Assembly: GCA_021234155.1 (NCBI GenBank)
Contig: JAJEKV010000057.1
Location: 246,001-310,000, forward strand
Direction: 5' to 3'
DNA length: 64,000 nucleotides
From: Isoetes taiwanensis
Lineage: Eukaryota; Streptophyta; Lycopodiopsida; Isoetales; Isoetaceae
Each line of letters begins with the position of its first letter. The first letter of the stretch is position 1. The notes below the pieces were generated by a model, which was given only the letters and a program-made list of their open reading frames with translations, had not been told where the DNA came from and made no database searches. Shown here one piece after another: positions 57,901 through 64,000 of this stretch. The position numbers and the translations under genes were made by a program.

Positions 57901-59199
57901 AAAGTGTTGTGACTAATAATTATGATTAATCAACGAATACAATTACTTGGAGTGTTGATTAATAAGTATATTTGTGTTGCTGATAGATTAAAAGACATGC
58001 AAATAGCCAGCTGAAAATATCTGTTGAATAAGCTAAGTTGGGATAAAAGCGAAGACGACATAGAATATACTCTCAACAGGTTCTGGTAGATTGTACAAGT
58101 TCCCCAACATTTACAAGTTACCAAATTATGCCCAGCAACGCTGGGCACCGTAACTAGTAGGAAAATAACATGTTCTACTTACAAAAATGGAGCTTGGCTG
58201 TGCATCAACCACGACATCTATGAATTTGTGCATGTAAGCCACAATGTACATGCAAGGGTTGCTGGTACTAATTTCTGGCATTTTAGGACAGAAGACAGTT
58301 GGATCCGAGCATCATGTTATTGATCACAAGCTTATGAAACCTGCAAAATTGCAATGTGAGAATAAATCAAGCATAAGAAATTGCAATATGAGAATAATCA
58401 AATCATAAAACTAAAACAGAAACTCATACTTACTTCTGGACCACTTTAGCATCGGGTACATAGCCTTTGACAGGAGAGAGGATCTGTATACTTGGGCTAG
58501 CTATAGATGGACAAGAGCTTTTCACCGGACCAGCAAGCACAAGTATTGCCAATGCCACATTTGGGCCTTGCAGAATTGGAACAAATATGTATTGGCATCT
58601 TGCAATCAAAATGCCATCCAGCCCTTCCTTTATGTTAGTGTTCTGTGCATCTGCCCCCCCCTGTTCTTGAGGAAATTCACAAAATTCTGGAAGGTGTCCG
58701 GTCGAACCGTAAAAAACTTGTGTTTCCAATCAGATGGAAGACTGCTACAAAGGTACCTGCACACAAATCCAGAATACATATTAATACATAAGATGAGTGA
58801 CTTAGGGAATGAAATAACATAAATATGTTGAAATGCTAGCCTACCTCCCATAGACATCTACCATCTTAGAGGTCAAGTCCAGCTTCCAGCAGAACTTGTC
58901 AACATCACTTTGAAAGATATATATAGAGGGTGCAGGCTTAGGAGGACAGTCCCTATAAGGAGTGAATGGAACCAACCTTTTCAGTCGGTTCACTAAACTA
59001 TACAAGGAAACAACAGCATTAGCATTGCGCGGAGGCGATGGAGGCGATGCGATGGAGGCGATGGAGGTGATGGGCGATCGAGGGAGTATAGCGATAAACA
59101 GGTCAGTAATATGTGATTTACTTTCCAATCTGTGTTTGTTATCAGTATGATTGTAAGTTAGGTTTAGCAGAAGTAGCCAATTGTAGTCGGAAAACCAGA

Positions 59200-59540
59200 T
59201 AGTATTGCAAGCTACTAAAAATGCTAAAACTACAAGAGAACTGTAGCCAGATTCATGAGAGCTTCGAAAAGGGGAGTATCGGAGTGCTAGTTTTAATAAT
59301 GGAAGAGGACAAGGTCAATGGAACAGAAGAAGGAGTGACGCCAATCAGCACAGCATAGCTAACGGAGCTATGGGTCGATCAGGATGGGGGACGAGAATCG
59401 GAAGCATATTCGCCAACAGATACACAACGGTCATGAAAATTCGAATTAGCGAGAAATAGCAATATTATGAAATAATAGCGAATATAAAAGAAAAGGAAAT
59501 GGGGTGTGGGAATAATAAATGTGAGATAAATATCGCTGAG

Positions 59541-59572
<32 letters not shown>

Positions 59573-59590
59573 AAAAAGAAAAAAAAAAAA
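59200..59590 (+). mobile_element. A-tailed retroelement 3' fragment
   Basis: A purine-rich stretch ends in a run of 48 bases that is all A except two G (59,543-59,590). It is placed like the poly(A) tail of a 5'-truncated LINE on the plus strand. No RT motif is readable in it, so the assignment rests on the tail and composition. Tandem GATGGAGGC units lie just upstream at 59,036-59,070. Confidence 0.4.
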
Positions 59591-59595
59591 GACGG

Positions 59596-59895
59596 AATAC
59601 GTGGCGACAGGGGAATAGCAAAAGTAGACTACACACTTAAGGGGGGGCGGGACACGTGGCAGCTCAAGCGGAAGAGCGTTAAAGGATGTGTAAGAATGAA
59701 ATAATGATAATAGAGAAGAGGACGAAACAGACGTAGGTAAGCTAAGTAGCTAGGAGCCAGGTCGCGAATATCCGTGTACGAAATTCGAAAAGACAGCGTA
59801 GGACAAGACTACGATAAGACTAGCATTTAAGGTAGACGGCTGTAAAAATTAGCGGGAATTCAGACAGATCTTCGTAACCCTAGAACTATATAATA
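59596..59895 (+). promoter_or_regulatory. promoter-like region with ACGTG cores and TATA box
   Basis: ACGTGGC at 59,599-59,605 and a G-box CACGTG at 59,653-59,658 lie upstream of TATATAAT (59,887-59,894). About 200 bp of leader follow before the ATG at 60,094, including pyrimidine-rich CTCCATCTCC repeats at 60,006-60,080. This is a typical plant Pol II layout. Confidence 0.5.
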
Positions 59896-60093
59896 GTGAG
59901 CAAGAACAAGAAAAACCACTCTCAAAACCACTCAGAGATCTTGCGACGCCTGGAGCTCTTGAGCCCTTGAGCGGCAATTCCGGTTAGCAGAAAGCGCCAG
60001 CCCAGCTCCATTCTCAGCTCCATCCTCATCTCCGTCTCCGCCTATATTTCCGTCTCCATCTCCATCTCCATCTCCGTCTTCTCGCTAATAGGA

Positions 60094-60567
60094 ATGGACA
60101 AAGGTAAGAGAGCAGCAGCAGACAGCGATGGTGGAATGAGAAAGGTCGTGAAGCGATCTGGATCAGGGGTTCTGGGTAACCTCACGGTGCCCTACAATCC
60201 GGACCTCGAGGATCTCAACCCCTGGTGCATCTGCGAACCAGAGTGTTTATGTTTGGGGCGAGGGCTGCCGTCGTGCATCAGCTGCGGGCGAGTGCACTGT
60301 CTATACTTTGACCGAATCCATCATGCTCAAGATATGAAGGATCACGGCTATACTCTAGGGATGCTTGAAGTGCTTGGAGTCTTAGGCGATAAAAATGATA
60401 CAGTAAGACGCCAGGACCTAGACAGAACTATGAGCTGTTTTAATCGGATGCAGATTCATGCAGCGTTGCAGCGGTCTACAAGTTATCAGCACAACTTATA
60501 CATCTGTGATTTCGGGAAGGTTTGTATATACTGTTGCGAAAAGAATCCCATTGATTTCATATGCTGA
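60094..60567 (+). CDS. 157-aa cysteine-rich protein, unidentified
   Basis: An uninterrupted frame with a reasonable start context. Residues 1-25 are basic (KGKRAAAD, KVVKRSGSG) and could direct it to the nucleus. Residues 45-69 form a tight metal-binding-like cluster: C45-I-C47, C51-L-C53, C61-x2-C64 and H68-C69. A second cluster of cysteines (CDFGKVCIYCC) is near the C-terminus. No membrane segment is seen. I do not recognise the family, and it could be an element-encoded nucleic-acid-binding protein. It shares strand and composition with the LINE-like ORF 1.85 kb downstream and follows a TATA box. A GGTGAGT donor-like site at about 60,608 suggests the transcript may be spliced beyond the stop. 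Confidence 0.55.
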   Translation: MDKGKRAAADSDGGMRKVVKRSGSGVLGNLTVPYNPDLEDLNPWCICEPECLCLGRGLPSCISCGRVHCLYFDRIHHAQDMKDHGYTLGMLEVLGVLGDKNDTVRRQDLDRTMSCFNRMQIHAALQRSTSYQHNLYICDFGKVCIYCCEKNPIDFIC

Positions 60568-60599
60568 GCATACATAGGGAGGAACCTGGAGAAAGTTAA

Positions 60600-61690
60600 A
60601 AAGATAGGTGAGTCATCCGCGGAGAAAAAACCAAAGAAGTGAATATCTGTGATAGAGGAAGGCAACTATAGAGGGAAATGAGAAGGGCTGCATGTAACCT
60701 TGTGCTTTTGCTTTAGCTCTAGCTTTAGTATTTTGTTCTGTTTTGCCTTGCCTTTTATCTGTTACTTTTCCGATACTTTATGCTCCAATCCTATGCTTCA
60801 GTTTTGCTTACTGTAAAGTGCAACAGCATAAGGTTGTAGTAGGTGTTTGAATGAGGCGGGGAAACCCGAAATAGAAGAAGAAAATTTTGCTTGTAATGCT
60901 TGGTAATGGCTGAATAAGCCAAAACATGTAGCTGCAGATTACCCTTTTTGAATATAAGATAATATTGCGCATAAGAGATAGCTATTTTGGGTCGGAGACT
61001 AGTATGTTCTGACTCCCAACTATTCTCAACTATTCTCAACTACTCACAATCACTTTTAGTTGAATTCTACACAAAGACAGGGTAATATTCTCTAACCAAA
61101 ACGATTGAGTCAAAATATTCGAAAATAGCAAAATAGCAATGTTCTAGACTGCCCCAGTACTGTAGCTTTTTCGGCTCTCCATACACTTCTAGGGTAAGTC
61201 TGACTGTATATCGAGACACCCCAACTCGGTAAATAGCAAAAATCACGGCGGGTGCAGTCAAAGAGACAACATGGACATCCACCCAGGAGGCGGGGGGATA
61301 AAATGAGACAGACAACAAGATAGCAAGAATGTATTCAGAGAGCAGGAAAAGGTGGTAGCATGCAGGATAATAGAATATTGGTCAAACAGGATACCAACTC
61401 TGCAACGCAGGAACAGGTACAGGTGGCGGATAACGGTAAACTCAAGTACACAGGATACAACAAAGGGAATAGCAATCAAATAATCACAAAGGCATGAAAA
61501 AGGTGAGAGACACGGGACAGACTGAAGAACTAAAAAGGCGGATGAGGTTCAAAGAAACAGGTGAGACCCGAAAACAACAAAACATAAGGAAGGCATACAG
61601 AGGGGGGACAGAAGGAAAAGGAGAGATGAACAGAAGGATAACAGGAACAATGGAACAAGCAAAGTATAAGGAGCAAGACGGACAACACTA
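60600..61690. other. intergenic or 5' untranslated region, no gene recognised
   Basis: A lysine-rich short frame at 61,494-61,691 is the only notable ORF and has no domain. Purine richness rises after 61,260, where the LINE 5' region may begin. Confidence 0.4.
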
Positions 61691-61700
61691 AGTGTGGAAT

Positions 61701-62150
61701 AGGGAGCCCCGATCTCCGCCACACGCCAGTATAGCGAGGGCTAGACCCACCAACTGGTTAACTGAAGTACCCAAATCTACAGAAAGGTAAATGCATAAGG
61801 TCGAAAGACTAAATGAGTAAAAGGTGGACAGAATAAGATACGGGACAGAGAGGCCCAGCCTCCGCCGTACACCAGGATAGCGAGGGCTAGACCCACCAAC
61901 TGGTAATCTGGACCACTATAAACTCAAACCATGTGCAAAGTACACGAAACCATGGATCGAAAACTAAGAGTAAAAAGTGGGCGGAATAAGATACGGATGG
62001 GAGAGAGGCCCAAACCCTCACGCCAGACACCGTGATAGCGAGGGCTAGACCCACCAACTGGTAACCGCGCCACTGCAAACTCAAAAGGACACGGTATATG
62101 ACACATAGTACCTGGACAAAGTACACAAATATATAAGTATGGAAAGACGA
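61701..62150 (+). repeat. three tandem ~150-bp monomers upstream of the LINE ORF
   Basis: The 27-bp core starting TAGCGAGGGCTAGACCCACC recurs at 61,732, 61,878 and 62,036, spaced 146 and 158 bp. Matching flanks include CCTCCGCC before the core, and GGAATAAGATACGG with GAGAGGCCCA between cores. The array stops about 270 bp before the ORF start. By position it resembles the 5' UTR promoter monomers known from some LINE-1 families. Confidence 0.85.
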
Positions 62151-62421
62151 GATCTCGAATCACCAACTAATCATTATAGAAGGAGGTATGGACACGCCCG
62201 AGGAACGGAGTAGATATTAAATATTGGAGACCGAATCTAACGGGAATTCCAATATTCAAAATTCAAAAATCGGGGTTAACGGTGAAAATTTCGAAATAAC
62301 GAACCGTTTGAGGCCATCATATATACTGATGAAACGAATACGGCAGAACAGCAGCATACGGGTCGTGGGGAGAGCACAGGCGAGGGATACAGCGGTGTAG
62401 CTGTGTAACACGGCTCAATTC

Positions 62422-64000
62422 ATGGCAGAAAGCGCCAACCATAGCCAGACTAAGAGAGCAGAGGCAGCACGGACACCGGCAAGCCAACAAGATCTCAAGG
62501 ATTTCCTAGCTCAGATAGACAAGCAGTTGGAGACCAGGATACCCAGCATGGATGCGCTCAACACACTGGCGGAATCGGTCAACCGAAACAAGGTAGCCAT
62601 TGCATGCATGGACGTGAGGATAGTAGGAGTGGAAAAGACAAGCGAAGAAATGCAGCGCAGAATGGACGAGATTGAGGAAGAGAAAGCCAAGATTCTGAAT
62701 AGGTTGGTTGAATTAGAAAAAGGAAATGTTCAATTGGATGCATGGGAGTCATTTGATAAAATAAAACCGCATATTGTAGAATATGAGGAACAGACTAGAA
62801 TTAAGCATGACGTTAGGCTCATAGGGATAGTAGAGAAACCTAACGAAGATACATACCAAGTGACTGCAGAGGTGATAGAGGTGGTCTTCAAAGAACACAG
62901 GAGCATCATTGTCAAGGCAGTGCGATCAGGACAATGGAGGGGGAGAGCGAGGCACATAAATTTAACACTCAGGGATCGAGCAGCCAAGGAGAGGGTGTTG
63001 CGGATAGGATCCAGACTAAGAAACGGGATCAAAGTACAGGAAACACTCACGGTAATGCAGAGGCAAGGGCTACACAGAGAGCTGGCCAAGGCCAGAGAAC
63101 TGAACCAGGCAGGAGTACAGGCGGGGGTCAATAATGGCAAGGTATTCTTGCACAAGAGAATACGGGAAATGACAGGAGCGGGACAGGAGCCAGGGCTTGG
63201 AGTCCAGGAGAAAGGGAGGTTGATAGATCGGGAGACAGAAATGGAGAAAGAGAATATCAACCCGCAGGGAGGGTCCACACAGGTACACGGGAACATAGTG
63301 GAGACAACAATAGCCCACGACATGAGTCAACACAAAGGGGAAGAAAGAGGGGGAAAAGGGGCCGGAGAAGGCCGAGCAGCAGGAGCCGGGAATATGATCC
63401 TGACTCCGACCATGAAGACGAGGGAGACCAAGGAGAATGGAAAACGGAGCAGAATACACAGACACCCAGCGGGAACAACCGCGAGGGAAAAGACGCTGAA
63501 GATATGGTACTGGAACTGCACGGGGTATCCATGGGATGATGGGGAGAGGCTGGAAGGGGCACACGGCTCTGATATAATATGTCTGGTGGAGACATGGGAA
63601 CACGATGTAAAAAGATTGCCAGAAGAAGAAGGATACGAACTATTCACGTGCTGGAAGGACAAAAACTTCAAAATTGGAAGAGGGAGTGCAGGATTAGCCT
63701 GCTATGTTAAAGATAATGTAGTAAAAAGTGCGTGTATTTTGCAATCTAATGTCAATAAGAGATACATGGTTTTGAGTTTACAGTTAGAAAACAAGATAGA
63801 ATTAATTTTGATTTTAGCCTATTACCCGCCAAGTAGTGATAAGCTGGATTTGTTAGAACTGGGGGAGACCATGATGAAATGGAAAGAACAGGGGCCAATG
63901 ATATTGATAGGTAACTTGAACGCTAGAACAGGACAGGGACAGGCACAAATCACGAATATGGAGGATACAGACAGACAATGGACAAGCAAGACAAGATCAG
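62422..64000 (+). CDS. non-LTR retrotransposon ORF: ORF1-like plus APE endonuclease
   Basis: The frame opens at ATG 62,422, after an in-frame TAG at 62,398, and stays open for 526 codons to the window edge, so it is 3' incomplete. Residues 1-100 are charged with a coiled-coil-like stretch (EEMQRRMDEIEEEKAKILNR). Residues about 115-245 resemble the RRM-like core of LINE ORF1 proteins (RIKHDVRLIGIVEKPNED, RARHINLTLRDRAAKERVLR). After a Gly/Glu-rich linker, residues 361 on are an APE-type endonuclease: WYWNCTG, DIICLVETW (catalytic Glu 390), RGSAGLACYVKD, AYYPPSS (Tyr 467/468) and ILIGNLNARTG. The last is normally GDFN, so Asp is Asn at 498. ORF1 and ORF2 are usually separate; here they are fused. 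RT should follow to the right. Confidence 0.85.
   Translation, partial: MAESANHSQTKRAEAARTPASQQDLKDFLAQIDKQLETRIPSMDALNTLAESVNRNKVAIACMDVRIVGVEKTSEEMQRRMDEIEEEKAKILNRLVELEKGNVQLDAWESFDKIKPHIVEYEEQTRIKHDVRLIGIVEKPNEDTYQVTAEVIEVVFKEHRSIIVKAVRSGQWRGRARHINLTLRDRAAKERVLRIGSRLRNGIKVQETLTVMQRQGLHRELAKARELNQAGVQAGVNNGKVFLHKRIREMTGAGQEPGLGVQEKGRLIDRETEMEKENINPQGGSTQVHGNIVETTIAHDMSQHKGEERGGKGAGEGRAAGAGNMILTPTMKTRETKENGKRSRIHRHPAGTTAREKTLKIWYWNCTGYPWDDGERLEGAHGSDIICLVETWEHDVKRLPEEEGYELFTCWKDKNFKIGRGSAGLACYVKDNVVKSACILQSNVNKRYMVLSLQLENKIELILILAYYPPSSDKLDLLELGETMMKWKEQGPMILIGNLNARTGQGQAQITNMEDTDRQWTSKTRS

Larger units (their letters stand above)
55513..58157 (+). mobile_element. gene-capturing Helitron, about 2.6 kb
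   Basis: The 3' end is firm: hairpin GCCCAGCAACGCTGGGC (58,130-58,146), seven bases, CTAG (58,154-58,157), host T. It closely resembles the ends of elements A and B. The 5' end is inferred as A|TCTTATATTATAATG at 55,513, the first suitable site after the host exon at 55,466. The cargo, on the element's own strand, is kinesin-12-like exons with introns and a short PPR piece. No Rep/helicase gene is present. Confidence 0.7.
54480..59128 (-). pseudogene. FCP1-like HAD phosphatase gene, split by a Helitron
   Basis: FCP1/SCP-type HAD proteins dephosphorylate phosphoserine, typically on the RNA polymerase II tail. Minus-strand exons fit by splice phase: 59,128-58,845 (ending TSKMVDVYGR), 58,756-58,434 (YLCSSLPSDWKHKFFTV onward), 58,267-58,183 (CMYIVAYMHKFIDVVVD), 55,466-55,355 (MTPSWFTDAYAKSRRDH) and from 55,118. 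The last opens RKLIIFDLNSVI, the HAD motif-I region. Then come FDVAIRSSLTSKNLLPIVDQ, KFVYSQEQCW, GLFVKPLAVVWKEYPEYYG and NTVLIDDERYKS with the motif-IV acidic pair. Breaks: a stop just before the FAFVREGFDVAI block, a frameshift near 54,905, TAG at 54,689, and a frameshift at a run of eight C (58,654-58,661). The Helitron lies in the intron between the third and fourth exons. The N-terminal part is not identified. Confidence 0.65.

Noticed and set aside
61701-62150. Regular repeats considered as a CRISPR array
   Set aside because: Units are ~150 bp, diverged and only three, in eukaryotic DNA. No spacer structure or cas genes.
62730-63671. Minus-strand frames of 100-197 codons
   Set aside because: They are antisense to the continuous LINE ORF on the plus strand, which carries recognisable endonuclease motifs.

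Overview
The window is nuclear DNA of a land plant, and most of it is transposable-element sequence. Several decayed host gene pieces belong to plant families: PPR proteins (an E-type C-terminus and a PLS-type array), a dirigent protein, a kinesin-12-like motor, a plastid-type BASS bile-acid:sodium symporter and an FCP1-like HAD phosphatase. The genes have introns, homopolymers are long, and four or more TE superfamilies are nested. The style of the PPR sequences suggests a seedless plant, perhaps a fern, but that is inference. I see no tRNA, rRNA, CRISPR array or prokaryote-type operon. Almost every coding region carries stops or frameshifts. The only long clean frames are at the right end.

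Layout. 1-8.2 kb: non-coding sequence, a dirigent pseudogene and a PPR pseudogene, both on the minus strand. 8.2-12.5 kb: two convergent Helitron-like elements made largely of purine/pyrimidine tract, flanking a broken Merlin (IS1595-type) transposase. 13.3-13.6 kb: a PPR C-terminus. 13.85-53.2 kb: one DDE-transposase-like gene (exon start 13,850; rest 50,551-53,200) split by a 36.6 kb insertion with CACTA ends and a GTC target duplication. The coding frame runs straight across if the insertion is removed. Nested in it are three Helitron 3' ends, a LINE fragment, an 11.4 kb Ty3/gypsy chromovirus with 1.64 kb LTRs, BASS symporter exons, a 5.8 kb hAT-type element with 8-bp duplications, and a second CACTA-type terminus.

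53.9-59.1 kb: a decayed minus-strand gene with an FCP1-like phosphatase domain. A Helitron carrying kinesin-12 exons and a PPR scrap sits in one of its introns. 59.2-64 kb: an A-tailed fragment, then a region of different composition with a promoter-like segment, a 157-aa cysteine-rich ORF, three ~150 bp tandem repeats and an uninterrupted ORF of at least 526 codons. That ORF joins a LINE ORF1-like part to an APE-type endonuclease and runs off the window.

The parts do not form a pathway. They record successive insertions: host genes, then the transposase element, then CACTA inside it, then Helitrons, LTR and hAT elements inside CACTA. The main points of interest are the giant in-frame CACTA insertion, the Helitron family with a shared 17-nt hairpin and captured exons, the inverted polypurine Helitron pair, and the fused LINE ORF with promoter-like monomers.
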